NCBI GenBank assembly: GCA_963736715.1
Contig: CAVTQA010000010.1
Coordinates: forward strand, 310,001-374,000
From: AP-15 sp963736715
Lineage (GTDB): Bacteria; Pseudomonadota; Alphaproteobacteria; ATCC43930; CGMCC-115725
DNA: 64,000 bases
Reading direction: 5' to 3'
Shown here: one piece after another, positions 32,830-44,222 of the stretch
Layout: the number at the start of each line of letters is the position of its first letter
Position numbering within the stretch: the stretch's first letter is position 1
Program-made: the position numbers and the translations under genes
The notes under the pieces: generated by a model
What the model was told of the DNA's origin: nothing
The model's database searches: none
Seen by the model: the letters and a program-made list of their open reading frames with translations, nothing else

Positions 32830-34838
32830 CGAACATGATCCGCTTCGGTCGGGCGATCTGCGGCGACCTCCATCAGGCCGAGCGACGCGAATGGTGGCTC
32901 ACCAACGGGCGTGGCGGCTATGCCGCCGGCACGATCGCGGGCAGCTTGACGCGGCGATATCATGGACTGCTGATCGCGCCGGTGGACTGGCCGCTGGGCC
33001 GCCGGCTGGTCTGGGTCAAGGCCGATGCGGAGCTCGTCGATGGCGAGCGGAGCTGGCCGCTGTTCACCAATCGCTGGAGCGGCGGGACGATCAGCCCGGA
33101 GGGTCACGTCCATATCGAGACCTTTCGTCTCGACGGCAGCATCCCCGTCTGGCTCTTTGCCGTGGGGCTCATTCGTGTCGAGGCACGGATCTGGCTCGAA
33201 CCGGATGCCGATACGACCTACGTCGCGTGGCGGCTCTTGCCCGGTTCCGAGCACGGTTTGCGGAAGCTGTCGCTGCATGTTCGGCTCATGGTCAATGACC
33301 GCGACCACCATGGCCAGACGAGCGCCAGAGAGTTCGCCCCAGTGCTGAAGGCCCAGGAGGCGGCCTTGCGGGTATGCCGGCCCGGATTTGCACTGACCTT
33401 GCGCACCTGTGGCGGCGTCATTACGCCGGCTCGGCAATGGATCGAAAATTTCGATTTGCCGGTCGAGCGCGAGCGCGGACTGTCCGACCGCGACAATCAT
33501 TTGCAGGTCGGAGAAGCTCGGCTCGATTTGCTTCCTGGTCAATGGGTCGGCGTTGTCGGCAGCCTGGAGCATGATCCATCTGCCGATTTGGAAGCCGCGC
33601 TGGAACGCCGGCGAAATCGGCAGCAAGGCGTCCTCGACCAGGCCGCCCGGCATGTCCCCGAAATGGCGGCGCCGCCCGACTGGATCGCGCAGCTGCTGCT
33701 CGCCGCCGACAGCTTTATCTTCAGCCGGCCCCTGCCTGGCCGCCCCGACGGCAAATCGGTGATTGCCGGTTATCCTTGGTTCGGCGACTGGGGCCGCGAC
33801 ACGATGATCTGCCTGCCGGGCCTGACCCTTGCCACCGGCCGGCAGGAGTGGGCCCGCGACATCCTGCTGACCTTCGCGCGTTTCGTCGATCGCGGCATGC
33901 TGCCCAATGTCTTTCCGGGCGCCGGCGACAAGCCTGATTACAACACCGTCGATGCGACCTTGTGGTTCTTCGAGGCTTGGCGCGCCTATATCGAGGCGAG
34001 CGGCGACCGCGGGAATCTCGCCGAAGCCTTTCCGGTCCTCGCCCAAATCATCGACTGGCATCTCGACGGCACGCGCTACGGGATCCGAGTCGACCCCGGC
34101 GACGGGCTGCTCAGCGCTGGCGAACCCGGCGTGCAGCTCACCTGGATGGATGCCAAGGTCGGCGACTGGGTCGTGACCCCGCGCATCGGCAAACCGGTGG
34201 AGATCAACGCGCTCTGGTACAACGCGCTCTGCGTCATGGCCAGCTTTGCCGAGATGCTCGGCCGGCCTACAGATCCTTACCGCAACCTTGCCGAACGGGC
34301 CCGTGTCAGCTTTGTTCGCTTCGCCGACGAGCGGACCGGCGGGCTCTACGACGTGATCGACGGCCCCGCCGGCAATGACGGCTCGGTCCGGCCGAACCAG
34401 ATCCTGGCGGTCAGCCTGCCGCACTCTCCCCTGGCCGCGGATCAGCAGAACCGCATCGTCGCGCTATGCGGCGACCAGCTGCTGACGTCCTACGGGCTGC
34501 GGTCGCTCGCGGCCAGCGATCCCGATTACAAGCCGCACTATACCGGCGATCCCTGGCACCGCGACGGCGCCTATCATCAAGGGACGGTGTGGGCCTGGCT
34601 GCTCGGCCATTACGCGGTGGCGGAATACCGCGTCCACGGCGATGCCGCTTTGGCGCTGCAGCGTCTTGGCGCCATGCGGGATCACCTGTTCGATGCCGGG
34701 CTCGGCACCATCAGCGAAATCTTCGAAGCCGAGCCGCCGCACGTCCCTGGCGGTGCGCCCTCCCAGGCGTGGTCCGTCGCTTGTGTGGTCGAGGCGTGGT
34801 GGCGACTGCAACGCGCGCGTGCCGCATCGAAACGATAA
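32826..34838 (+). CDS. Amylo-alpha-1,6-glucosidase / glycogen debranching enzyme family
   Basis: A 670-residue protein with the bacterial debranching layout: an N-terminal GDE_N domain (REWWLTNGRGGYAAGTIAGSLTRRYHGLLIAP) and a C-terminal (alpha/alpha)6-barrel GDE_C domain with GYPWFGDWGRDTMICLPGL (catalytic Asp region), LLSAGEPGVQLTWMDAKVGDWVVTPRIGKPVEINALWYNAL and DPWHRDGAYHQGTVWAWLLG. It removes alpha-1,6 branches from glycogen-like or related glucans. The start MTNMIRFG at 32826 overlaps the MFS stop; a longer open frame upstream is a shadow of the MFS gene. Glycogen synthesis genes are not in the window. Confidence 0.92.
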   Translation: MTNMIRFGRAICGDLHQAERREWWLTNGRGGYAAGTIAGSLTRRYHGLLIAPVDWPLGRRLVWVKADAELVDGERSWPLFTNRWSGGTISPEGHVHIETFRLDGSIPVWLFAVGLIRVEARIWLEPDADTTYVAWRLLPGSEHGLRKLSLHVRLMVNDRDHHGQTSAREFAPVLKAQEAALRVCRPGFALTLRTCGGVITPARQWIENFDLPVERERGLSDRDNHLQVGEARLDLLPGQWVGVVGSLEHDPSADLEAALERRRNRQQGVLDQAARHVPEMAAPPDWIAQLLLAADSFIFSRPLPGRPDGKSVIAGYPWFGDWGRDTMICLPGLTLATGRQEWARDILLTFARFVDRGMLPNVFPGAGDKPDYNTVDATLWFFEAWRAYIEASGDRGNLAEAFPVLAQIIDWHLDGTRYGIRVDPGDGLLSAGEPGVQLTWMDAKVGDWVVTPRIGKPVEINALWYNALCVMASFAEMLGRPTDPYRNLAERARVSFVRFADERTGGLYDVIDGPAGNDGSVRPNQILAVSLPHSPLAADQQNRIVALCGDQLLTSYGLRSLAASDPDYKPHYTGDPWHRDGAYHQGTVWAWLLGHYAVAEYRVHGDAALALQRLGAMRDHLFDAGLGTISEIFEAEPPHVPGGAPSQAWSVACVVEAWWRLQRARAASKR

Positions 34839-34908
34839 CCGATCGAAATTTTGATCGAGGGGTAGCCGCAACTAAGTTTAAGCAGGTCTCGACTGAGAGG
34901 TCCGTCCG

Positions 34909-35550
34909 ATGAACCACAACCCGATTTCCGACACGGTCCAGTTTCTGCTTCAGCCGGGCTGGACGACCGCGGTATTTTGGCTCCTCCTCGTCGGCAGCAT
35001 CGCCGTCGCGGTCTATGTCTATCGCTTGATGCCGGCACAGCGCACGATCGAACATGTCGGCAACTGGGTCTTTCGGTTGCTGATCGGCTGCATGTGGTGG
35101 CAGCAGACCCTGTGGAAGTTGCCGCCGTTCTATACCGACCATCCGGAGCAGCCGTTCGGCGCGACCGGTCTGGCCTATTGGATGGGATTAATGGGCAAGT
35201 CCGCCGCGATCCCGTTGCAGGCCGATTTTGTCAACAACATCGTATTGCCGCATTTCTACCTGTTCGCACCCCTGGTTTACGCGGCAGAGGTGCTAACGGC
35301 GGTATCGCTGATATTGGGGATCTTTGTGCGCTTCTGGGGTTTGATCGGCGCGCTGCAGATCCTCAATCTGTGGCTCGGGCTGTACAATGCCGAGGGCGAG
35401 TGGCCCTGGACCTATTTCTTTCTTCTGGTGATCCAGCTGATCTTTGCCCTCCACCATTATGGCCGTAGCCTCGGCCTCGACGCTCTGATCGTCGCGCGTT
35501 GGCAAGGGCGTCGCGGCCTGATGGGAATCCTGGCCGCCGAAGCTACTTAG
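34909..35550 (+). CDS. DoxX/DoxD-type membrane protein
   Basis: A 213-residue membrane protein with four or five hydrophobic helices, among them VFWLLLVGSIAVAVYVY, YLFAPLVYAAEVLTAVSLILGIFVRFWGLIG and YFFLLVIQLIFALHHYGRSLGLDAL. It resembles the TQO small subunit (DoxD)/DoxX group, proteins linked to quinone or thiol redox. DoxX-like genes are frequent members of bufferin (buf) operons, so this one, 3.4 kb from bufA1, is a possible but unproven fourth component. It follows the debranching gene by 70 bp and abuts the convergent reductase gene. Confidence 0.8.
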   Translation: MNHNPISDTVQFLLQPGWTTAVFWLLLVGSIAVAVYVYRLMPAQRTIEHVGNWVFRLLIGCMWWQQTLWKLPPFYTDHPEQPFGATGLAYWMGLMGKSAAIPLQADFVNNIVLPHFYLFAPLVYAAEVLTAVSLILGIFVRFWGLIGALQILNLWLGLYNAEGEWPWTYFFLLVIQLIFALHHYGRSLGLDALIVARWQGRRGLMGILAAEAT

Positions 35551-35567
35551 CGACCGGACTTCGCCGT

Positions 35568-36962
35568 CTATAAAGGGTGCAAATCGCCGAGCAACGTCGG
35601 AAGCAGTTCCGACACCGTCGGATGGATCGGCATCGTCCGCTGCAACAAAGTGTAGGGCGCTTTGGCGTACATGAGGTCGAGAATGCCGTGAATGACCTCG
35701 TCGCACCCGGTCCCGAGTAGGGAGGCGCCGAGGATTTGCTTGGTCTCCGCATCGGCCAGGACCTTCATAAACCCGGCCGTTTCGCCCTTTTCGACGGCAC
35801 GACCGACGCGGGTCATCGGGCGCGTCGCGATCAGGGCGGGCTTGCCGCTGCTCTTTACTTCGGCCTCCGTCATTCCCGCTCGGCCGAGCGGCGGATCGAT
35901 ATAGAGCGCGTAAGCGGTGATGCGGTCGCTGACCCGGCGCGAGCCTTCGTCTAGGAGATTTGCGGCCACGATCTCGAAGTCATTGTAGGCGGTGTGAGTG
36001 AAGCCGCCTTTGCCGTTGCAATCGCCGAGCGCCCACACCCCCGGCACGTTGGTGCGCAGCTGATCGTCGACAACAATATAGCCGTGCTCGTCGCACGCGA
36101 TGTCGGCGCTGTCGAGTCCGAGATCGTCGGTATTGGGGCGACGGCCGACCGCGAGCAGCAGGTGCGACCCGCGAATTTCGGGCGGTCCGTCTGTGCAATC
36201 GAGGCCCACCAGGACGTCGTCGCCGCTCCTCCCCACATGGATGCATTCCGCCTTGACGCGCAGGCCTATGCCTTCGCTCTCGAGAATCTCGCCTATCGCG
36301 GTTGACACGTCGGGGTCCTCGCGGTGAACCACGCGCGGCCCCATTTCCACGACCGTGACCTCGCTGCCGAGCCGCCGGTATATCTGCGCGAATTCCAATC
36401 CGACATAGCTGCCGCCGACGATCACCAAATGCCGAGGCACAAAGTCGACCGCCATCATCGAGCTGTTCGTCAGATAGGGCACCTGCTCGAGCCCAGGCCA
36501 GCTCGGCACCACAGCCCGGCCGCCGACATTGATGAAGATCCGTTCGGCGGCGAGAACTGTATCACCGACTTCAACTTCGTGCGGCGCGACAAAGCGGCCA
36601 TGGCCCCGATAGACTGTGGAGTTGGCCAAGGTTCTCAAGCCTTGCTCGACGCCAACGCGCGACTGCTCGGAAATCCGGTCTTTTCTGGCTTTTACCCGCG
36701 CCATGTCGACATGCACCGAACCTTCGACGTCCACCCCGAACTCGCCCGCTCGGCGCGCCATATGTGCCGCGTAGGCACTGGCGACCAATGTCTTGGTGGG
36801 GATGCAGCCGGTGTTGACGCAGGTGCCGCCAAATGCCCCGCGTTCGATGACCGCGACGGTCATGCCCGCCGCCGCCAGGCGCCGCGCCAGCGGCGGTCCG
36901 GCCTGCCCGGTGCCGATGACGATAGCGTCATAGGTGACTACCGGGATGTTCGCTTTTGCCAT
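35568..36962 (-). CDS. Pyridine nucleotide-disulfide oxidoreductase, mercuric reductase-like
   Basis: A 464-residue class I flavoprotein disulfide reductase. The FAD site is YDAIVIGTGQAGPPLARRLAAAG, the redox-active pair lies in GGTCVNTGCIPTKTL, the NAD(P)H site is HLVIVGGSYVGLEFAQIYRRLGSEVTVVE, and the C-terminal dimer motif HPTVSELLP carries the His that activates the charge-transfer cysteine. It lacks the N-terminal HMA domain and the C-terminal vicinal cysteines of true MerA, so the substrate is more likely a thiol or quinone. It is divergent from the GH63-type gene, with 77 bp between the starts, and converges on the DoxX gene. Confidence 0.9.
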   Translation of the reverse strand: MAKANIPVVTYDAIVIGTGQAGPPLARRLAAAGMTVAVIERGAFGGTCVNTGCIPTKTLVASAYAAHMARRAGEFGVDVEGSVHVDMARVKARKDRISEQSRVGVEQGLRTLANSTVYRGHGRFVAPHEVEVGDTVLAAERIFINVGGRAVVPSWPGLEQVPYLTNSSMMAVDFVPRHLVIVGGSYVGLEFAQIYRRLGSEVTVVEMGPRVVHREDPDVSTAIGEILESEGIGLRVKAECIHVGRSGDDVLVGLDCTDGPPEIRGSHLLLAVGRRPNTDDLGLDSADIACDEHGYIVVDDQLRTNVPGVWALGDCNGKGGFTHTAYNDFEIVAANLLDEGSRRVSDRITAYALYIDPPLGRAGMTEAEVKSSGKPALIATRPMTRVGRAVEKGETAGFMKVLADAETKQILGASLLGTGCDEVIHGILDLMYAKAPYTLLQRTMPIHPTVSELLPTLLGDLHPL

Positions 36963-37039
36963 GCATGCCCCCTAAACACCTTTGGTCATCGGATAGCGGA
37001 GATATTAGCTTGAGGCACCCTCGAGAGGGAGCTGAGCCG

Positions 37040-39751
37040 ATGGCTGAAGGTATGCCCAGGATATTACACACTGCCGAGGCGCTGCGGCTGGAAGAAATCC
37101 GCCACGGCAAACATTGGCGGCGCTGGGGACCGTATCTGAGCGAGCGTCAATGGGGAACGGTGCGCGAGGATTACAGCGAATATGGCACGGCCTGGGAATA
37201 TTTTTCGCATGATCAGGCGCGCAGCCGGGCCTACCGCTGGGGCGAGGACGGGATCGGCGGGTTTGGCGACGACCACCTGCTGCTCTGCCTCGGCTTGGCA
37301 TTGTGGAACGGCCGCGACCCGATCCTGAAGGAACGGCTGTTCGGGCTCACCAATTCCGAAGGAAACCACGGCGAGGACGTCAAAGAACTCTATTACTACC
37401 TCGACGGCACGCCCACTCATTCTTACATGCGGATGCTGTACAAGTATCCGCAAGCCGCTTTCCCCTATACTCAACTCGTAGAAGAGAACCGCCGCCGCGG
37501 CCGGGCGGAACCTGAGTTCGAGCTGATCGACGCCGGCGTCTTTGCCGACAACCGCTATTTCGATGTCGAGATCGAATACGCAAAGGCCGATGTCGACGAC
37601 ATCCTGATGCAGGTGACGATCCACAATCGCGCTGCCGAAGCGGCAATGCTGCACGTATTGCCGCAGCTTTGGGCGCGCAATACGTGGTCGTGGAAACCCG
37701 ATTCGATGCGGCCCCAGCTCGTTGCGCGCCAGGATCATTCGATCTCGATCGATCGCCCGGGGCTGCCGCAGTTGCGGCTTCACTGCGACGGCCGTCCGGA
37801 GTTTCTATTCTGTCAGAACGAGACGAATATAAGGCGTTTGTGCGGGATCGATGCGCCGGGCCACCACTTCAAAGACGGCATTAACGATTATGTCGTAAAT
37901 GGGGATACTGCAGCTGTGAACCCGGATCCTCGAGGCACCAAAGTCGCGGCGCATCATCGGCTGAGCCTGCCGCCGGGAGGAAGCGGCCGGTTGCGCGCGC
38001 GGTTGACCCTTGCAGAGCACCCTTCGGGTCTCAGCGATTTTGACCGCATGCTCAAGCAGCGCCGAGCCGAAGCCGACGAATTCTACGCAGTGTTGCAGCA
38101 GGACATAGCCGATCCCGATGCGCGCCTGGTACAGCGCCAAGCGCTCGCTGGGATGCTGTGGTCAAAGCAGTTCTACTACATCGATATTCCCGAATGGCTG
38201 AACGGCGATCCGCTGCAGCCCCCGCCGCCGCCGGCGCGGCGGCACGGACGCAATTCCGACTGGCCGCATCTGAACAATGCCGACATCGTTTTGATGCCGG
38301 ACAAGTGGGAATACCCTTGGTACGCTGCCTGGGATCTGGCCTTTCATGCCGTTACCGTGGCCCTGATCGACCCGGGGTTCGCCAAGAACCAGCTGCTACT
38401 GCTGACGCGCGACTGGTACATGCACCCCAATGGCCAATTGCCTGCTTATGAGTGGGCATTCGGCGACGTCAATCCGCCGGTGCATGCTTGGGCGGCATGG
38501 CGCGTCTATGAGATCGACCGCGAGCACCGCGGCGGCGAAGGCGACTGGGATTTTCTCGAACGTGTTTTCCACAAACTCATGCTCAATTTCACCTGGTGGG
38601 TCAACCGCAAGGATGTTGAGGGCAGGAACATCTTCCAGGGCGGGTTTCTGGGGCTCGACAATATCGGCATATTCGACCGGAACGCAGCGCTGCCGAATGG
38701 CGGCTATATGAACCAGGCGGACGGCACCGCCTGGATGGCGATGTACACGCTCAACCTGATGCGCATTGCGCTCGAGCTGGCGCTCACCGACCATGTGTAC
38801 GAAGATATCGCTTCTAAATTTTTCGAACACTTTCTCTACATTGCCGAGGCGATGACCAATATCGGCGGCAACGGGATCGGATTATGGGATGATGAGGACG
38901 AATTTTATTACGATGTGCTGCACCTGCCCGATGGCGAGCGGATCCCATTGCGAGTGCGCTCGCTGGTCGGGCTGATACCGCTCTTTGCCGTCGAGGTGCT
39001 CGATGCCTCGGTTTTCACTCGCCTGCGGGGGTTCAGCGCCCGGGCGCACTGGTTCCTCGAGCATCGGCCACACCTCGCGCGGCTGGTGTCGCGCTGGCAT
39101 GATGCAAGTACCGGCGAGCGGCACCTGCTGTCCCTGTTGCGCGGTCACCGCATGAAACGCTTGCTCAACCGGATGCTCGACGAGACGGCGTTCCTGTCCG
39201 AATTCGGTGTCCGTTCGCTATCCAAATTCTATGGCGAACATCCCTATGTGTTCGAACGTGCCGGCCATCGGTTCAGCATCGGCTATGTCCCGGGGGACTC
39301 GGCTACGGAGGTGTTCGGCGGCAATTCGAACTGGCGCGGCCCGATCTGGATGCCGGTGAATTTTCTGCTCATCGAGTCGCTCTACCGGTTCCACAGCTAC
39401 TATGGCGACGACTTCAGGATCGAATGTCCGGTCGGCTCCGGCACGATGCTGCATCTGGGCGAAGTGGCGGCCGAACTGTCGCGGCGATTGTGCCGCATCT
39501 TCCTGCGCAGCGAAGACGGAAAGCGACCGGTCTTCGGCGACTCGCCAATCGAGCAGAACGATCCGCATTTCCGGGACAATGTGCTGTTCTACGAATTCTT
39601 CCACGGCGATACCGGCCGTGGTCTCGGGGCCTCGCACCAGACCGGCTGGACCGCGCTGGTCGCACTGCTGCTGCGCTCTTATTCCGAGAAGGCAACGGGA
39701 TCGGCAGACGGCGCCCCCGGCCATGCAGAGGCCGCGCTGGCCGATAAATGA
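37040..39751 (+). CDS. Glucosidase, GH63-type (MGH1-like) (alpha/alpha)6-barrel
   Basis: A 903-residue protein of the bacterial GH63-like glucosidase family. The N-terminal third (WGPYLSERQWGTVREDYSEYGTAWEYFSHDQARSRAYRWGEDGIGGFGDD) is highly typical. The barrel holds DKWEYPWYAAWDLAFHAVTVALIDPGFAKNQLLLL with the catalytic acid region, GGFLGLDNIGIFDRN, DGTAWMAMYTLNLMRIALELA and the C-terminal FGGNSNWRGPIWMPVNFLLIESL. It acts on small alpha-glucosides such as mannosylglycerate- or glucosylglycerate-like compounds in relatives; the exact substrate is unknown. The start at 37040 is chosen for the GAGGGAG site; the frame is open 84 bp further upstream. Confidence 0.9.
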   Translation: MAEGMPRILHTAEALRLEEIRHGKHWRRWGPYLSERQWGTVREDYSEYGTAWEYFSHDQARSRAYRWGEDGIGGFGDDHLLLCLGLALWNGRDPILKERLFGLTNSEGNHGEDVKELYYYLDGTPTHSYMRMLYKYPQAAFPYTQLVEENRRRGRAEPEFELIDAGVFADNRYFDVEIEYAKADVDDILMQVTIHNRAAEAAMLHVLPQLWARNTWSWKPDSMRPQLVARQDHSISIDRPGLPQLRLHCDGRPEFLFCQNETNIRRLCGIDAPGHHFKDGINDYVVNGDTAAVNPDPRGTKVAAHHRLSLPPGGSGRLRARLTLAEHPSGLSDFDRMLKQRRAEADEFYAVLQQDIADPDARLVQRQALAGMLWSKQFYYIDIPEWLNGDPLQPPPPPARRHGRNSDWPHLNNADIVLMPDKWEYPWYAAWDLAFHAVTVALIDPGFAKNQLLLLTRDWYMHPNGQLPAYEWAFGDVNPPVHAWAAWRVYEIDREHRGGEGDWDFLERVFHKLMLNFTWWVNRKDVEGRNIFQGGFLGLDNIGIFDRNAALPNGGYMNQADGTAWMAMYTLNLMRIALELALTDHVYEDIASKFFEHFLYIAEAMTNIGGNGIGLWDDEDEFYYDVLHLPDGERIPLRVRSLVGLIPLFAVEVLDASVFTRLRGFSARAHWFLEHRPHLARLVSRWHDASTGERHLLSLLRGHRMKRLLNRMLDETAFLSEFGVRSLSKFYGEHPYVFERAGHRFSIGYVPGDSATEVFGGNSNWRGPIWMPVNFLLIESLYRFHSYYGDDFRIECPVGSGTMLHLGEVAAELSRRLCRIFLRSEDGKRPVFGDSPIEQNDPHFRDNVLFYEFFHGDTGRGLGASHQTGWTALVALLLRSYSEKATGSADGAPGHAEAALADK

Positions 39752-39792
39752 TGTTCTTAACCCGACCAGTCCGTTGCAGAGGGGGCCAGCGC

Positions 39793-40722
39793 TTAGGACC
39801 CACTCGGGATGCTAAAGCTACAATGGCGAAACTGTGCAAAGCGGACGAGCCCTGGTCCTATGACATCCTGGAAAATATTAGACCCGGCAATCGCGAGCTC
39901 TAAATGGATCTTGTCCGTATCATCTCGAATCCGGAAGTCTCTGATATTCTTTTGTAAATAGGATATGGGGACCTGCAGGTGGTAAAATCTTTGTTCACCA
40001 AGCCGATCGTCGCATAGCAACAGGTGCAAGGCGTCAGTGGAGGGTTGCTCTATTTTCCTTTTGGGAATGTCCAACCACCAAACGTCCTTGCTCGTATTAA
40101 TATTCGAAAAGTGCGTGTTGTGTCCCTGCATCGCTGCTGATGTACAACGCTGATTGCCATGACGAATGGCGCACTCTCTTGTCATTTTCTCCTCGGCCCA
40201 CCCCGTTTCCGTACTAGCGTCCGCGGTGCCTGCTGCCTGGTCCTGCTGAGGCCAGACCTTGCGCGCAATTGACACGAACTGCGTGATGCCCATGGAATTG
40301 CGTTCGTTACGTGCCCTTGACCCGGGAGCCTCTAATCTGGCTCGAACGTTCTGTCGGCTAGCTTGCCAGATTTCCAGTGCCGAATAAGTAGAGCGGTCGA
40401 GCAGCACCAGCAAGACCCACTCGAAATTGCGATCGTATTGGATAGCCGGAACTCGGCCGCGATAGCGATCCGTCGGATCGACCGCGCGGCCTTTGATTTG
40501 ATACCTCTCGACTGCGCCATTGCTGCTTCGGAAAGCGTCGTAATCTGGTTGCCGGGGCGGCGATAGAACCAAGTTCAATGCCTCCGCCGCCTCCAACTCT
40601 GCAACTTCTCCCGTCACACCAAGAGGCTTCCTGGTCAATGCGTAATACCGTGAGGCCAGAATCTTGGCTTCATGCAGGAGTTCACGTACGGCAACAGTGT
40701 GATCATTCTGTTCCATAAGCAT
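39793..40722 (-). CDS. Unknown protein, possible PD-(D/E)xK nuclease-like N-terminal half
   Basis: A 309-residue cytoplasmic protein of unknown function. The N-terminal half, with VTGEVAELEAAEALNL, PPRQPDYDAFRSSNG, VERYQIKGRAVDP and YDRNFEWVLLVLLDRSTYSALEIWQASR, looks like a restriction-endonuclease fold: Asp in the DYDA strand and Q-I-K two residues later in the next strand, then a hydrophobic strand. The C-terminal half (SKDVWWLDIPKRKIEQ, HLLLCDDRLGEQRFYHLQVP) has no recognised match. Base composition is clearly less GC-rich than the flanking genes and the codon use is mixed, suggesting recent acquisition. It lies alone between the GH63 gene and the mutase. Confidence 0.6.
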   Translation of the reverse strand: MLMEQNDHTVAVRELLHEAKILASRYYALTRKPLGVTGEVAELEAAEALNLVLSPPRQPDYDAFRSSNGAVERYQIKGRAVDPTDRYRGRVPAIQYDRNFEWVLLVLLDRSTYSALEIWQASRQNVRARLEAPGSRARNERNSMGITQFVSIARKVWPQQDQAAGTADASTETGWAEEKMTRECAIRHGNQRCTSAAMQGHNTHFSNINTSKDVWWLDIPKRKIEQPSTDALHLLLCDDRLGEQRFYHLQVPISYLQKNIRDFRIRDDTDKIHLELAIAGSNIFQDVIGPGLVRFAQFRHCSFSIPSGS

Positions 40723-40762
40723 GCCACGTCTTGATGGCTAGGCGAAGGTCAGGCCGTCCCCA

Positions 40763-42937
<2,175 letters not shown>

Positions 42938-42962
42938 CGTCCTCTCCCAAGGCGAATGAGGA

Positions 42963-44093
42963 CTATATGGCCGCCGCCGCTCGCGCGTCTATGAGAGCGG
43001 CGGCGCGCAAGGTGTGCCGAAAAACGATCGCAGAGGTCAGTAGGAGGACGGCTCCGGCCTGGTGCGCCGCGGCGAGCGGGATCGGCACGACCAGCAGCAA
43101 GGTCGAGATGCCAAGTGCCACCTGCAATACCGCGATTGCCAGCAGCGCGTGCAGTGCTTTGCGGGCTGGTTTTGGCAGGGCCGCCCGCAGCCCCGCTGCC
43201 CACAGCAGGAAAACGGCGCTTACGGTCGCAACGGCCAGCATTCGGTGATCGAACTGCACGGCCGCGATGTTCTCGAACCAGTTCAGCCATAACGGATGGA
43301 GCTGTGCGTAGCCGGCCGGCACGAGCCTGCCGTCCATCAGCGGAAAGGTGTTGTAGGTCAGTCCGGCGCGCGTTCCGGCGACAAAGCCGCCGGCTAGGAT
43401 CGTCAGCGCGACCAGCACGAGCACGGCTTCACTAGCCCGCCGCCAGCCGGGACTCGCAGCCGGCAACCGGGAACCGCGGACCAGGCCGAGCGCTGTCCAC
43501 AGGATCGCGGCATAGATCGCCAGAGCGAGAGCGAGGTGGGCGACGAGGCGGTATTGGCTGACCTCGACCCGGTCGGCAAGGCCGCTCTCGACCATATACC
43601 AGCCGAGCGCGCCCTGCAGAAACCCGAGCAGTAGAATACCGGCGAGCGGCGGCGCAAGCCGCCGCGGCAGCTTCCGCCGCGCCAGAAACCAGAGGAACGG
43701 CACGGCAAACGCCACGCCGATCAGCCGGCCCAGCAGCCGGTGCGTGTATTCCCAGTAATAGATGCTTTTGAACTCGTCCAAGCTCATTGCGAAATGGATG
43801 GCCCGGTATTCGGGGATCTGTTGGTATTTCGCGAATTCCGTGGCCCAGTCGGCGGCCGATAGCGGCGGCACGATGCCGATGACCGGCTTCCATTCGGTGA
43901 TCGACAGGCCCGAGAGAGTGAGCCGCGTGATGCCGCCAACGACGACCATCAGGAAAATCAAGCCGCAGCAGAAGAAGAGCCACGCCGCCAGCGGGCGCAG
44001 GCCCATCTCTGCTGCGGCTCTTGGCGCTACTCCCGAATTCGCAACGCCGGCCGCTGAAATCGGCAAAGATCCGCTCCTCAAAATACGCTGCAT
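42963..44093 (-). CDS. ctaA: Heme A synthase (COX15/CtaA)
   Basis: A 376-residue, eight-helix inner-membrane protein that oxidises the heme O methyl group to heme A for cytochrome aa3-type oxidases. The family blocks FLMVVVGGITRLTLSGLSITEWKPVIGIVPPL, YYWEYTHRLLGRLIGV (His ligand), QYRLVAHLALALAIY (His), VQFDHRMLAVATV and IPLAAAHQAGAVLLLT (His) are all present. This is the alphaproteobacterial type 2 form. The first 29 residues are poorly conserved, so the true start may be the ATG at 44006. It lies 25 bp upstream of the mutase on the same strand. Confidence 0.93.
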   Translation of the reverse strand: MQRILRSGSLPISAAGVANSGVAPRAAAEMGLRPLAAWLFFCCGLIFLMVVVGGITRLTLSGLSITEWKPVIGIVPPLSAADWATEFAKYQQIPEYRAIHFAMSLDEFKSIYYWEYTHRLLGRLIGVAFAVPFLWFLARRKLPRRLAPPLAGILLLGFLQGALGWYMVESGLADRVEVSQYRLVAHLALALAIYAAILWTALGLVRGSRLPAASPGWRRASEAVLVLVALTILAGGFVAGTRAGLTYNTFPLMDGRLVPAGYAQLHPLWLNWFENIAAVQFDHRMLAVATVSAVFLLWAAGLRAALPKPARKALHALLAIAVLQVALGISTLLLVVPIPLAAAHQAGAVLLLTSAIVFRHTLRAAALIDARAAAAI

Positions 44094-44108
44094 TGGATGT
44101 CGTGCGTG

Positions 44109-44212
44109 CTTCGAGACGCGCCCTTTAGGCGCTCCTCAGCATGAGGTGTGATATTGATGGCATTAAGAAAAGGGCCTCATCCTGAGGCGCCTCGCGAAGC
44201 GAGGCCTCGAAG
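44109..44212. repeat. Inverted pair of extragenic repeat units (CTTCGAG ... CATGAGG)
   Basis: One unit (44109-44146) runs CTTCGAGACGCGCC ... CCTCAGCATGAGG. The second (44175-44212) is an inverted copy, CCTCATCCTGAGG ... CCTCGAAG, with the internal hairpin CCTCGC-GAA-GCGAGG. Such units with CCTCA-x-TGAGG ends are common in alphaproteobacterial intergenic DNA. It is immediately next to the MITE-like element. Confidence 0.7.
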
Positions 44213-44222
44213 AGCCTGCCCC

